From Chloroflexota bacterium (GTDB lineage: Bacteria; Chloroflexota; Anaerolineae; Anaerolineales; Villigracilaceae), in NCBI GenBank assembly GCA_019873735.1, contig JAIOAQ010000004.1, positions 1 to 64,000 of the forward strand: a DNA stretch of 64,000 bases. Reading direction: 5' to 3'. Positions 51,331 through 60,400 of the stretch are shown piece by piece; position 1 is the stretch's first letter; each line of letters opens with the position of its first letter. Below the pieces are notes generated by a model that had not been told where the DNA came from, did no database searches, and saw only the letters and a program-made list of their open reading frames with translations. The position numbers and the translations under genes were made by a program.

Positions 51331-53277
51331 CTACGGGCACATTGCCCCGCTGCGAATATTCTCAAGCGACCAAAGGTCCGGCTCGCTGCCGCTGCTCAAA
51401 TCGAAACCGCATAAGTCGGGGCGACTGGCGGCCACTTTGAGGCGAAAATACAGCGGCACAAACGGCAAATCCTGGGCCAGGATGGCTTGCGCTTCCTGAT
51501 AACGCTGGGCGTAGGCCGGCTCAGACGGCAAGGCCTGACGCGCAACCTGACAGGCCGAGTCGTAGGTCGGGTTTTGATAGCCAGAGACATTCGTCCCCAC
51601 CCAGGCATTCGGCTCAGCCGGGACCTCGGGGCTGGTGTACCAGGCACAGGGCGGCTCCACGCCCGGAACGCCCATGGCAAACTGCGCCAGGTCAAAGCGC
51701 CGCCCAAAAAGCACGCCATTTGGGCCGGGAGCGTAAAACTCATCAAAGGGCATATACATCAGGTTGACGCCAATGCCGCAAGCCTGCAAGGACTTGCTGA
51801 GGATTTCGCTCACCTGGCGGCGCTGGGTGGCGCCGGTGGTGTAGTAATTCAAAATCAACGGCGTACCTGCTTTGACATTGAAAACGCCATCGGCCACACG
51901 CGGCGTCGCCGCGTCGTTATCTGTATCGCGCCAGCCGGCCTGCTCCAGCAACTGCGCCGCCGTCACCGGGTCGTAGGCATAAACCGGAGTAGCCGGGTTG
52001 TATAACGGATGCCCTTCCAAGACAAACGTATTCGGCACATCTACCAGGCCATACAGCACAGTGTCCACCACTTGCTGGCGGTCAAGGCATAAGGCAATCG
52101 CCTGCCGAACACGGCTATCTGCAAAGAAATCGGGCCGGTCTTCCACAGAACCCAGGGTATAGCCGTTATCGTACGATGCCGGGCGCAGGCCAAAAGCCAG
52201 TTGTTCCAGCGTCATTGTCCGGCTGAAATAGGCGCGCAATTTGCCCGCCTGCTGCAATTCCATCAGCAAACCGGTCACGCTGTCCAATTGCACGCTGGGA
52301 TCAAGCAAATCGCATTTACCTGTCAACAGATCGCTCAACGCTTGTTCGGGTTCGCGCACTATTCTGAAGACCAATTGGTCAAAGGCCGGCACCCCCTCCG
52401 CCGAACGGAAATAGAACAGATTCCTGGAGAGGCGAATTTCCCCACCAGTCTGCCAGGTCTCAAGTTTGTAGGGGCCCCAGCCAAGCGGCATGCGGGTGGC
52501 CAGGTCCACAGTGGGCAGTTCGGCGGCAGAAAACTGGGACAACTGATGCGCAGGGAGAGGCGCCCAGAAATTGGCATAAAAAAGCGGATCAATGTAACCG
52601 GGTTTGCCCCACCATTGCACGCTCAAGTCGTCGGTGGCTTCATAAGACTGTGTTCGGTCAATTAAATACTTTGAGGCAGATGACTTGGGATCGGCGGCTA
52701 AGGTATAGGCATAGACCGAATCGGCAGAGGTAAGCGGTTTGCCATCGGACCAGTAGAGCCCCGGCAAAAGGGTGAATGTGACCACCATCTGGTCCATCTC
52801 AATGGAACTGGCGCCATCATACACAATGGCGCAGTCGTCGCTGCGGCAGCCAGATGGCCGTAAACGCACACCGGCGGTTAGCGTGACCGGCGTGCCACCG
52901 GCATCCACAATTTCACTGCCGGTAGAAACGCTGACCTTTTCCAACAGCGCATTGCCATTTTCCAGACTTGGAATTTGCTGCAAGATGACGGGGCGGGGCT
53001 CATAGGAAACAACGTCCACCGGGCCATCGTAAATGGCGTCCAAGACGCTGCGCGCGGCTGCATTGGGGCTATCGTAAACATAGAGTGTATTCGGTTCCTG
53101 CCCAAGACAGATGGTCAGGGTTTTGGGTTCGGGTTGAGTCTCCGCCGGGGCTGAAACGGGAGAGGTGGGCGTCGGAGGAAACAGAGCCGCCTGCGGGGTC
53201 GGAGAGGAACCGCCAGGCTGGCAGGCGATAAACGCCAGCAGGGCTACAATCAAAAGCAAAGGGTACCGATTCGGCAT
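51331..53277 (-). CDS. Lipoprotein solute-binding protein, family 5
   Basis: 648 residues in standard order. Lipobox LAFIAC, Pro/Thr-rich stalk, KTLTICLGQEPNTLYVYDSP, LYWSDGKPLTSADSV, GWGPYKLETW, then SRVRQAIALCLDRQQVVDTV and a C-terminal LAQDLPFVPLYFRLKVAAS. Several Cys pairs (for example in GCRSDDC) may form disulfides. AAGGATGACCT precedes the ATG. It follows the DppC-type permease across a large hairpin, so it is the second binding protein of that operon, possibly extending its ligand range. Confidence 0.9.
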   Translation of the reverse strand: MPNRYPLLLIVALLAFIACQPGGSSPTPQAALFPPTPTSPVSAPAETQPEPKTLTICLGQEPNTLYVYDSPNAAARSVLDAIYDGPVDVVSYEPRPVILQQIPSLENGNALLEKVSVSTGSEIVDAGGTPVTLTAGVRLRPSGCRSDDCAIVYDGASSIEMDQMVVTFTLLPGLYWSDGKPLTSADSVYAYTLAADPKSSASKYLIDRTQSYEATDDLSVQWWGKPGYIDPLFYANFWAPLPAHQLSQFSAAELPTVDLATRMPLGWGPYKLETWQTGGEIRLSRNLFYFRSAEGVPAFDQLVFRIVREPEQALSDLLTGKCDLLDPSVQLDSVTGLLMELQQAGKLRAYFSRTMTLEQLAFGLRPASYDNGYTLGSVEDRPDFFADSRVRQAIALCLDRQQVVDTVLYGLVDVPNTFVLEGHPLYNPATPVYAYDPVTAAQLLEQAGWRDTDNDAATPRVADGVFNVKAGTPLILNYYTTGATQRRQVSEILSKSLQACGIGVNLMYMPFDEFYAPGPNGVLFGRRFDLAQFAMGVPGVEPPCAWYTSPEVPAEPNAWVGTNVSGYQNPTYDSACQVARQALPSEPAYAQRYQEAQAILAQDLPFVPLYFRLKVAASRPDLCGFDLSSGSEPDLWSLENIRSGAMCP

Positions 53278-53297
53278 AGGTCATCCTTCCCAAAAAT

Positions 53298-53348
53298 AAA
53301 TCAAGACAGGATTCTAGCCTATTTTGGGGCAGAATCCTGTCTTGATTT
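53298..53348 (-). terminator. Large hairpin terminator after the DppC-type gene
   Basis: Perfect 18-bp stem AAATCAAGACAGGATTCT / AGAATCCTGTCTTGATTT with a 15-base loop; ATTTTTG follows on the minus strand. It separates the permease gene from the downstream binding-protein gene. Confidence 0.85.
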
Positions 53349-53364
53349 GCATGGAAAAACGGAA

Positions 53365-54390
53365 CTACTGGGTGCCGCGCAGGCGCGGGTCAAGCGCGTC
53401 GCGCAGGCCGTCGCCCAAGAAGTTGAAGGCAAACATGGTGATGGCCAGGGCCAGGGCGGGGAAGAGTGTCTGATTCGGGTACGATCGGATCAGGCCGGAG
53501 CCTTCTGAAATCATGGAGCCCCAGGATGGTGTGGGGGGGTTAACGCCCAGACCAATAAAGGAGAGGAAGGTCTCGGTAGAAATGTAACCGGGGATGGCAA
53601 GCGTTTCAGAGACGACCAGGGGGCCAATGATATTGGGCAGGATGTGGCGGAACATGATGCGCAAATCGGTTGCGCCAATGGTGCGGGCGGCTTCAATGTA
53701 CTCTTTCTCGCGGGCAGCCAAGACCTGGCCACGAGTCAGGCGTGCCATGGTTTCCCAGGCCGTCAGACCGATACCAATGAAGATGAAAAAGAGTCCGCCC
53801 ATGCTCTCATCAATTTTGTTGACAGCATAGGCAAATGTTCCTGGTTGTATATCTGAAATGGTGCCGCGGAAGAAAGCCATCAAGAGGATAATGAAAAGCA
53901 AACTGGGGAAGGCGTAAAGCACATCCACAATACGCATCATAACGTTATCCACTTTGCCGCCAAAATAGCCCGAGATCGAGCCATAGACAACGCCGATGAT
54001 CAGGCTGATGAGCGGGCCGATGAAGGCCACCGTCAGCGAGACACGGGCGCCGTAAACAATGCGGCTAAACAGGTCGCGGCCAACATAGTCCGCCCCGAAG
54101 GGATAGTCTGTAGTGACCTGGGCGTAGGGTTTCATGGTTGGGAAAAGGGAGAGAATCCACTGAGGAACTTTGTTCTGGTCGCTCAGGACTTGAACTTCGT
54201 AAGACTTTATCGCAATATAGGGAGCAAACAGGGCCGTTAGAATCAGCAAGATAACGATGGTGCCGCCAACAACAGCCGCGCGGTTACGGACAAGACGGCG
54301 CATGGCATCTTGCCAGAGACTTTCGCGTTTCTGTGTAAGCGGCGCGCCGCCTGCGCCAAGTTTTTCCGATTCAAGTTTGACCTGTGTCAT
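53365..54390 (-). CDS. DppC/OppC-type permease
   Basis: 341 residues. TM1 RAAVVGGTIVILLILTALFA, periplasmic loop ending FGADYVGRDLFSRIVYGARV, permease core with EAA loop EYIEAARTIGATDLRIMFRH and LSFIGLGVNPPTPSWGSMI, and end DGLRDALDPRLRGTQ. Typical OppC layout. It starts 11 bases after the DppB-type stop. Part of the operon 59392-51331. Confidence 0.95.
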   Translation of the reverse strand: MTQVKLESEKLGAGGAPLTQKRESLWQDAMRRLVRNRAAVVGGTIVILLILTALFAPYIAIKSYEVQVLSDQNKVPQWILSLFPTMKPYAQVTTDYPFGADYVGRDLFSRIVYGARVSLTVAFIGPLISLIIGVVYGSISGYFGGKVDNVMMRIVDVLYAFPSLLFIILLMAFFRGTISDIQPGTFAYAVNKIDESMGGLFFIFIGIGLTAWETMARLTRGQVLAAREKEYIEAARTIGATDLRIMFRHILPNIIGPLVVSETLAIPGYISTETFLSFIGLGVNPPTPSWGSMISEGSGLIRSYPNQTLFPALALAITMFAFNFLGDGLRDALDPRLRGTQ

Positions 54391-54401
54391 TAAAGTATCT
54401 C

Positions 54402-55457
54402 CTAATCGTAACGAATGCGCGGGTCGAGGTAGGCATAGACAATGTCAACGACCAGATTGGCAATGACCAGAAAAACCGCATACAAGAGGATGGTGCCCAT
54501 AATAACCGGGTAGTCGCGGTTGGTAATGCTGGTGACAAAGTATTTGCCCATGCCTGGAATGCCAAAGATGGTCTCGGTCACAAAGGTGCCGGTCACCAAT
54601 GCCGCAAACAGGGGGCCAAGGATGGTAACCACCGGGATAAGGGAGTTTTTAAGGGCATGGCGCACAATGATGATGCGCTCTTTCAAACCCTTTGCGCGCG
54701 CCGTGCGGATGTAATCTTCGCGGATGGTCTGCAACAGGCTGGCGCGGGTCAGGCGGGCAATGACCGCCGACGAGCCCAGTCCCAGAGCAATGGAGGGCAT
54801 AATCGCAAATTTGAAGAAGTCCCAGCCGAATTTAGAAGGCAGGAAGCCAAAGGTATAAGGCGGCTTTGCTCCCCAGCCGGTTGGCGGCAGCCATTTGAGG
54901 GCCACCCCAAAAATCCAGACCAGAAGAGGTCCCAGGACAATCACGGGAACCGAAACGCCAAAAATGGCTACGCTCATCCCGAAATAGTCCAAGATCGTAT
55001 TCTGCTTTAGGGCCGCCATAATGCCCAGGGGCATACCAATCACCAGCGCAACCAGCAAGGCCATTGTTCCCAATTGCGCTGAAATGGGCAGATTATCGCG
55101 GAAGATATCATTGACGGTACGGCTGCGGGATTTATACGATGGGCCAAAATTCATCCAGCGGAACCATACCGGCCCGATTTTTACGCTCACCAAATAATCG
55201 TCCATCAAGGAATTGGTCGGAGGGACGGTCGTAAGGTGCGGAATCATGACGTTGTTGACGTAATGAAGGTATTGAAGATACAAAGGATCATCAAGATGAT
55301 AGCGAGCGTTGAGCACTTTAATCGTCTCTTCTGGCAAGGCTTTCTCGCGCGAGAAAGGCCCGCCTGGGACGGCGTGCATCAGTCCAAATGTAATAATGGA
55401 TACTACCAGCAGAACGACGATCAAATAAAGCAAACGGCGCGCGATATATCGGCCCAT
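54402..55457 (-). CDS. DppB/OppB-type permease
   Basis: 351 residues. N-terminus YIARRLLYLIVVLLVVSIIT, HAVPGGPFSREKALPEETI, permease core with EAA-like YIRTARAKGLKERIIIVRHA and VTETIFGIPGMGKYFVTSI, end DIVYAYLDPRIRYD. GGAGG eight bases before the ATG. It follows the binding-protein gene across a hairpin at 55488-55514. Confidence 0.95.
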   Translation of the reverse strand: MGRYIARRLLYLIVVLLVVSIITFGLMHAVPGGPFSREKALPEETIKVLNARYHLDDPLYLQYLHYVNNVMIPHLTTVPPTNSLMDDYLVSVKIGPVWFRWMNFGPSYKSRSRTVNDIFRDNLPISAQLGTMALLVALVIGMPLGIMAALKQNTILDYFGMSVAIFGVSVPVIVLGPLLVWIFGVALKWLPPTGWGAKPPYTFGFLPSKFGWDFFKFAIMPSIALGLGSSAVIARLTRASLLQTIREDYIRTARAKGLKERIIIVRHALKNSLIPVVTILGPLFAALVTGTFVTETIFGIPGMGKYFVTSITNRDYPVIMGTILLYAVFLVIANLVVDIVYAYLDPRIRYD

Positions 55458-55487
55458 CGAAAAGCCTCCAAAAATTGCAAGGTAGTG

Positions 55488-55514
55488 AGGGGAGAGGACA
55501 ATGTCCTCTCCCCT
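55488..55514 (-). terminator. Hairpin between binding-protein and permease genes
   Basis: AGGGGAGAGGACA / TGTCCTCTCCCCT stem with almost no loop, 70-base gap, no strong U-tract. Probably an mRNA stabiliser or partial terminator. Confidence 0.6.
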
Positions 55515-55527
55515 GCAGGAATATCAA

Positions 55528-57318
55528 TTATTTATTGATATCCCACTTGTAGTACAGTTCGTGACCGCCCACGCTGAAGGTGCGGATAACATACGGTTTG
55601 GTAACGGTGACGCGGGTGTACCAGTAGATAGGAGCAATGACCGCATCTTCCATCACCAGGATGTTCTCGGCCTGAGCGTAGAGGTCAACGCGCTTGGCAG
55701 GATCGGTCTCAACCGCGGCCTGCTTGACGATTTCCTCGAACTTGTCATTCTTCCACATGACACCACCGGCCGGGTTGCCATTGGCATCAACCGGGTTGGA
55801 AGAACCGTTGACAGCAAAGACCTCGCGGATGAAGTTGTTGGCATCCGGGTAGTCCAAGCACCAACCGAGGCGCCAGATTTGCGGGGTGTCCTTACCCTTG
55901 ATGGTATCGAGGTAGACAGCCCATTCCTGGTTGACCAGTTTGACATTGACGCCCAGGGTATCCTTCCACATTTGCTGAATGGCTTCAGCAATCTTCTGGT
56001 GGCCGGAAGAGGTGTTGAACATGAGGGTCAGGTCGAGCTGATCGGCAGTCTGACCGGTCTCGGCCAGGTATTCATCCAACTGCTTCTTGGCTTCTTCGGG
56101 ATTGTACTTGACGCCCAGGTCAGGATGGGTTTCCATGGTGGGGGCGCCGGCCAGGCCGGGGCGGGAGAACCATTGAGCAGGTTCCTGGCCACCCTTGAGG
56201 ACGTTGTCAATCAAGCCCTGGCGGTCAATGGCCATGGACAGGGCGCGGCGGACGCGCACATCGTTCACAACCGGGGCTGTGGTGTTGAAGCCGTAGTAGT
56301 AGGTGCACAGGTTGGGGGCGATCACCAGTTCTTTAGAGAGCACTGGGTCGGCCTTGACGCGGTCAATATCGGCCAGCGGGACGCCTGCGGCATCCAGGTT
56401 GCCGGCTTCGTATTCGGCAAAGGCAGCCTGCTCATCCAACATGGTGAAGTGCACTTCGTCAATCTTGGCTTGCGGAATTGAATCGCTACCAGGCCAGAAG
56501 GGGTTCTTGACCAATACCAGGGACGAGTCGTGAATCCATTCGCTCATGGTATAGGGGCCATAGGACTGGAAGAAGCCAGGCTCGGTCCAGCGCTCGCCGC
56601 GGGCCTCGGTGCAGTCATCACCTTCGATGACCCACTTGGGCTGCGGGCGGGCAACCCACAGGCCGGCAATCTGGGCATTGTAAGCAGCCGGCGCCAGGAA
56701 GGTCAGTTTGATGGTGTAGTCATCAACGACCTCAACACCGACGGTTGCAAAGTCTTCCGTCTCGCCATTGTTGAATTCGGCCGCGCCCTTCAGCACCATC
56801 GAAAGCAGGTAGCCGTAGGGGGAAGCGGTGGCGGGCAGCAAGTTGCGGTAGATGCCATAGGCAAAATCGTTGGCGGTGACCATGCGGTCGGCAGCGCCAT
56901 CGCAGGTCTTCACGGTCTCTACCGCTTCGCCATTCCAGCGCACCCACGGCACATCGTTGCGCAGATGGAAGGTAATGGTCTCGGTACCATCTTCATTGAT
57001 AACCGATTCCCACTCGGTGGCCATGCCGGGTTCCAGCAGGCTGGTCTCTTCGTTGATTTGAGTGAGGCCGATGAAGGTCGACTCAATAATCGTGATCGAA
57101 GAGGTATCTTCAGCCACAGCCGGGTCCAGGGTGGGGACATCGCCCGGGCCAAGGTTGACATTCAGGACCTTGGGGCCGGCAGGAGCCTCAGGAGTGACCT
57201 CAATAATCTGAGGTTCACCTTCGACAATCACCGTCTCGACAACGGTCTTGGGTTGGCAGGCCGCCAGCACCATGCTAGCGATGACCAGCAAACCAGCGAT
57301 TACATAAAACTTACGCAT
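55528..57318 (-). CDS. Lipoprotein solute-binding protein, family 5 (standard order)
   Basis: 596 residues. Lipobox LAAC, VLNVNLGPGDVPTLDPAVAE, then TANDFAYGIYRNL, SYGPYTMSEWIHDSSLVLVK, KIDEVHFTMLDEQAAFAEYE, then VRVRRALSMAIDRQGLIDNV and C-terminal VMEDAVIAPIYWYTRVTV. It is the reference order against which the 840-residue protein is permuted. AAGGAGGAGAAACACA precedes the ATG. Fed by the ATPases upstream in the same operon. Confidence 0.95.
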   Translation of the reverse strand: MRKFYVIAGLLVIASMVLAACQPKTVVETVIVEGEPQIIEVTPEAPAGPKVLNVNLGPGDVPTLDPAVAEDTSSITIIESTFIGLTQINEETSLLEPGMATEWESVINEDGTETITFHLRNDVPWVRWNGEAVETVKTCDGAADRMVTANDFAYGIYRNLLPATASPYGYLLSMVLKGAAEFNNGETEDFATVGVEVVDDYTIKLTFLAPAAYNAQIAGLWVARPQPKWVIEGDDCTEARGERWTEPGFFQSYGPYTMSEWIHDSSLVLVKNPFWPGSDSIPQAKIDEVHFTMLDEQAAFAEYEAGNLDAAGVPLADIDRVKADPVLSKELVIAPNLCTYYYGFNTTAPVVNDVRVRRALSMAIDRQGLIDNVLKGGQEPAQWFSRPGLAGAPTMETHPDLGVKYNPEEAKKQLDEYLAETGQTADQLDLTLMFNTSSGHQKIAEAIQQMWKDTLGVNVKLVNQEWAVYLDTIKGKDTPQIWRLGWCLDYPDANNFIREVFAVNGSSNPVDANGNPAGGVMWKNDKFEEIVKQAAVETDPAKRVDLYAQAENILVMEDAVIAPIYWYTRVTVTKPYVIRTFSVGGHELYYKWDINK

Positions 57319-57416
57319 TGTGTTTCTCCTCCTTACAAGGATTTAGAAAATTGGTTGACACGTGGTTGCGAACAAATGGTTATCTGCCGTCAGCGACCAC
57401 CTCCTTTCAGAGATTA

Positions 57417-58403
57417 TCAAACCATGTGACAGGCCACAAAATGACCTGGCTTTGCTTCACGCCATTCGGGCTTCTGTTCGGCGCAAATTTCTTTCGCAAT
57501 GGGGCAACGAGTTCGGAAACGGCAACCCGAAGGCGGATTGACCGGAGAAGGTACATCTCCCTGCAAAATGACGCGCTTGCGCTTTTCCTCCACCACAGGA
57601 TCGGGAATCGGGACAGCCGAAAGCAACGCCTGAGTGTAGGGATGCAAGGGGTTGTCATAGAGTTCTTTGCGGTCTGCAAGTTCAACGATGACGCCTAAAT
57701 ACATCACAGCCACGCGGTCGCTGATGTGACGCACCATTGAAAGATCGTGTGCAATGAAAAGATAGGTGAGATTGAACTGCTTTTGCAGGTCTTCCAACAA
57801 ATTGACCACCTGAGCCTGAATGGAAACATCCAGCGCCGAGATCGGCTCATCGCAGACGATCAACTGCGGCTGCAAGGCCAGGGCGCGGGCCACGCCGATG
57901 CGCTGCCGCTGCCCGCCAGAGAATTCATGCGGATAGCGGTTGGCAAAAGCGGGATTCAGGCCTACCAGTTCAAGCAGGTTTTCCACCCGCTCATTGATCT
58001 CCTTCGGTTGCCCAACCTTATGAATAATCAGCGGTTCGCCGATAATCTCACCAACGGTCATCCTTGGGTTGAGGCTGGCATACGGGTCCTGGAAAATCAT
58101 CTGCATCTGACGGCGCATACGGCGCAATTCTTCACCTTTTAGCGCAACCAGATCAACGCCGTCAAAGTACACAGAGCCGCTGGTGGGGCGATATAGTTGC
58201 AGGATGGTGCGGCCAGTAGTGGACTTACCGCAGCCCGATTCTCCTACCAGGCCGAGTGTCTCGCCGCGTTTAACTTCAAAGGAAACGCCATCTACGGCAT
58301 GGACAGCGCCGATCTGCTTCTGAAAAATGATGCCCTGCATAATGGGAAAATGTTTGACCAGATTCTCCACCCGCAGGAGTACGTTGTTGTTCGCGGTTGT
58401 CAT
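57417..58403 (-). CDS. Oligopeptide ABC ATPase, OppF/DppF type
   Basis: 328 residues. Walker [17 protein letters not shown]-loop [12 protein letters not shown], signature [15 protein letters not shown], Walker [17 protein letters not shown], tail [15 protein letters not shown]. Its ATG overlaps the previous stop as TAATG. It lies just before the binding-protein gene of the same operon. Confidence 0.95.
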   Translation of the reverse strand: MTTANNNVLLRVENLVKHFPIMQGIIFQKQIGAVHAVDGVSFEVKRGETLGLVGESGCGKSTTGRTILQLYRPTSGSVYFDGVDLVALKGEELRRMRRQMQMIFQDPYASLNPRMTVGEIIGEPLIIHKVGQPKEINERVENLLELVGLNPAFANRYPHEFSGGQRQRIGVARALALQPQLIVCDEPISALDVSIQAQVVNLLEDLQKQFNLTYLFIAHDLSMVRHISDRVAVMYLGVIVELADRKELYDNPLHPYTQALLSAVPIPDPVVEEKRKRVILQGDVPSPVNPPSGCRFRTRCPIAKEICAEQKPEWREAKPGHFVACHMV

Positions 58404-59392
58404 TAGCGTGCCCTCCCCGTATATGGGTCTACCCAGCAAGCCACCTTATGATCGGGTGCTATCAACTCAAGTTTGGGGTTTTCCTGCCAGCAGCGTTCCA
58501 TGGCATATCTGCAACGCGGCGCAAAAGGACAATAGTGGGGATCTTCGTACAGCACTGGCGGCAAACCATCTATCGAAACCAGGCGCTTTTTCTGGTCAAG
58601 ATCGAGCCGGGGCAGGCTGCCCAACAACCCCATGGTATAGGGGTGCTGGGGATTGCCATATAATTCCTTCACCGGCGCTTCCTCAATGAAATAGCCGCCA
58701 TACATGACGACAACGCGCTTTGCCAGGCCGGCTACAATGCCCAGATCGTGTGTAATCCAGATAATGGCCATGCCTAATTCGTCGCGCAGACGTTTGACCA
58801 GATCTACAATCTGCGCCTGGATGGTTACATCCAGAGCGGTGGTCGGCTCATCTGCGATCAGGATCTGCGGGTTGCAGGCCAGCGCCATGGCAATCATCAC
58901 ACGCTGGCGCATGCCGCCCGAAAACTGATGCGGATAATCGTTCAGGCGTTCCTTGGCTCGCGGGATGCCAACCATTTCCAGCAATTCAACCACCCGCTTG
59001 GCGGCCTGATCTCTGGACATTCCAAGGTGAATTTCCAGCGGTTCGGCCACCTGCCGCCCGATGGTCAATACCGGGTTGAAGGAGGTCATCGGATCCTGGA
59101 AGACCATGGAAATCTGCGCCCCGCGGATGTGGCGGATTTCATCATCGCTCATGGTGAGCAAATCCTGGCCGCGAAACTCCGCCTTGCCAGAGACAATCTT
59201 GCCGGGCGGTATCGGTATCAGCCGCATGACCGACATCATCGTCACGCTCTTGCCGCAACCGCTCTCTCCCACCAGCCCAACAGTTTCGCCTTCATCCAAC
59301 GTCAGCGAGACGCCGTTGACCGCATGCACCATACCGTCACGCGTTTTAAAATGGGTCTTGAGGTCTTGCACGTTCAATAATTGATTGGGCAT
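58403..59392 (-). CDS. Oligopeptide ABC ATPase, OppD/DppD type
   Basis: 329 residues. Walker [17 protein letters not shown]-loop [13 protein letters not shown], signature [15 protein letters not shown], Walker [16 protein letters not shown], tail [28 protein letters not shown] precedes the ATG. First gene of the six-gene operon OppD-OppF-binding protein-DppB-DppC-second binding protein. Confidence 0.95.
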   Translation of the reverse strand: MPNQLLNVQDLKTHFKTRDGMVHAVNGVSLTLDEGETVGLVGESGCGKSVTMMSVMRLIPIPPGKIVSGKAEFRGQDLLTMSDDEIRHIRGAQISMVFQDPMTSFNPVLTIGRQVAEPLEIHLGMSRDQAAKRVVELLEMVGIPRAKERLNDYPHQFSGGMRQRVMIAMALACNPQILIADEPTTALDVTIQAQIVDLVKRLRDELGMAIIWITHDLGIVAGLAKRVVVMYGGYFIEEAPVKELYGNPQHPYTMGLLGSLPRLDLDQKKRLVSIDGLPPVLYEDPHYCPFAPRCRYAMERCWQENPKLELIAPDHKVACWVDPYTGRAR

Positions 59393-59602
59393 TGATAATT
59401 ATCCTCTGCGCAATAATCTAGCAAAAAAGATTGCCGTTCTTTATGGATCAACCTTTCGGGCTGCTGCAAAGACCAATATGGCAAACCGATTATACCGTAT
59501 TTTAATTAGCAGTCAATCAGTGTGACTGTTGTCGCAATGTCGTTTGTAACCGATTCCGACATGACAAACGCAACTATCTCGGCCATATTTCCTCCTAAAC
59601 AA

Positions 59603-59719
59603 GTAACTGCTAACCCTCCCGCAGGCTTTGGCACAATGGCCAATTCACAAGACGTCTCCGTGATCACCGGCACCGGTTGCCGGTCCTGTTCTAACCTGCG
59701 GGAGGGTTAGGGCAGGCAA
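59603..59719 (+). repeat. GTAAC-type palindromic intergenic repeat, copy 6
   Basis: About 117 bp in the gap 59393-59811, which has no other gene. Arms CTAACCCTCCCGCAGG and CCTGCGGGAGGGTTAG are perfect inverted complements; interior CTTTGGCACAATGGCCAA then CAAGACGTCTCCGTGATC. It ends 30 bases before the mscL promoter. Confidence 0.9.
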
Positions 59720-59748
59720 GCCCCTCATAAAGCCATCTGTCAGCCGCG

Positions 59749-59777
59749 TTGACAGCCCTCTATGGGAACGGTACAAT
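59749..59777 (+). promoter_or_regulatory. Near-consensus promoter of mscL, TTGACA-17-TACAAT
   Basis: -35 TTGACA (59749-59754), 17-bp spacer, -10 TACAAT (59772-59777); leader about 28 bases. Confidence 0.85.
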
Positions 59778-59811
59778 CACATTATCCAAAATCAATTTCC
59801 CGGAGGTCGAA

Positions 59812-60207
59812 ATGCTAAAAGAATTCAAGGAATTTGCCATGCGCGGCAATGTGATGGACCTGGCGGTGGGTGTCATTATCGGCGGCGCTTTCGGCAAGAT
59901 CGTTGCTTCCCTGGTCAATGATATCCTCATGCCTTTGATCGGGCTTTTACTGGGCGGCATCAATTTCGCCGACCGGGCCTTCGTCATCGGCGAAGCCGCG
60001 ATAAAATGGGGCGCATTCGTCCAAACAGTGATTGACTTTATCATCATTGCCTTCGTCATTTTCTTGATGGTCAAGGCTGTCAACAATCTGCGTAAGCCGA
60101 CGCCTGCACCCGCTCCAGCCGAACCGACGACCAAGGAATGCCCTTACTGCCTTTCGGTCATTCCCATCAAAGCCAGCCGCTGCCCACACTGCACCTCCCA
60201 ACTTTAG
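59812..60207 (+). CDS. mscL: Large-conductance mechanosensitive channel with C-terminal zinc ribbon
   Basis: 131 residues, releasing solutes on osmotic downshock. N-terminal amphipathic helix [22 protein letters not shown]1 [20 protein letters not shown], then TM2 [20 protein letters not shown]. After a Pro/Ala linker the tail carries [18 protein letters not shown], a CxxC/CxxC zinc ribbon in place of the usual C-terminal helical bundle. CGGAGGTCGAA before the ATG at 59812; the upstream extension covers the promoter and is rejected. Confidence 0.95.
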   Translation: MLKEFKEFAMRGNVMDLAVGVIIGGAFGKIVASLVNDILMPLIGLLLGGINFADRAFVIGEAAIKWGAFVQTVIDFIIIAFVIFLMVKAVNNLRKPTPAPAPAEPTTKECPYCLSVIPIKASRCPHCTSQL

Positions 60208-60215
60208 AAAGCATC

Positions 60216-60288
60216 GTAACTGCATCCCCTCCCGCAGGTTTTGCCGGCCCTGTTCTAACCTGCGGGAGGGTTAAGCGCAGGCGATTAC
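60216..60288 (+). repeat. GTAAC-type palindromic intergenic repeat, copy 7 (internally deleted)
   Basis: 73 bp, starting nine bases after the mscL stop. Both ends (GTAACTGCATCCCCTCCCG and GGAGGGTTAAG then GCGATTAC) are present and the middle is missing. A short CGCCAAGACGCGGAGACGCC piece of another repeat family follows at 60311-60330. Confidence 0.85.
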
Positions 60289-60400
60289 AAAGCATCTGAA
60301 AATTCTTTGACGCCAAGACGCGGAGACGCCGCCTGGCCAAACCTTTGGCAAAAACGCATTAAAGCGTGGCCGGGCGGGCGGTTTCCCCCCTTTCACTTTT

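Noticed and set aside
40381-59392. Single large transporter operon
   Set aside because: An internal promoter at 51273-51301, two intergenic repeats at 43628-43898 and hairpins divide it into at least three units.
59603-60288. Possible CRISPR array from the repeated CCTGCGGGAGGG motif
   Set aside because: The repeats are paired inverted arms in dispersed elements, without regular spacers or direct-repeat periodicity, and no cas genes are present.
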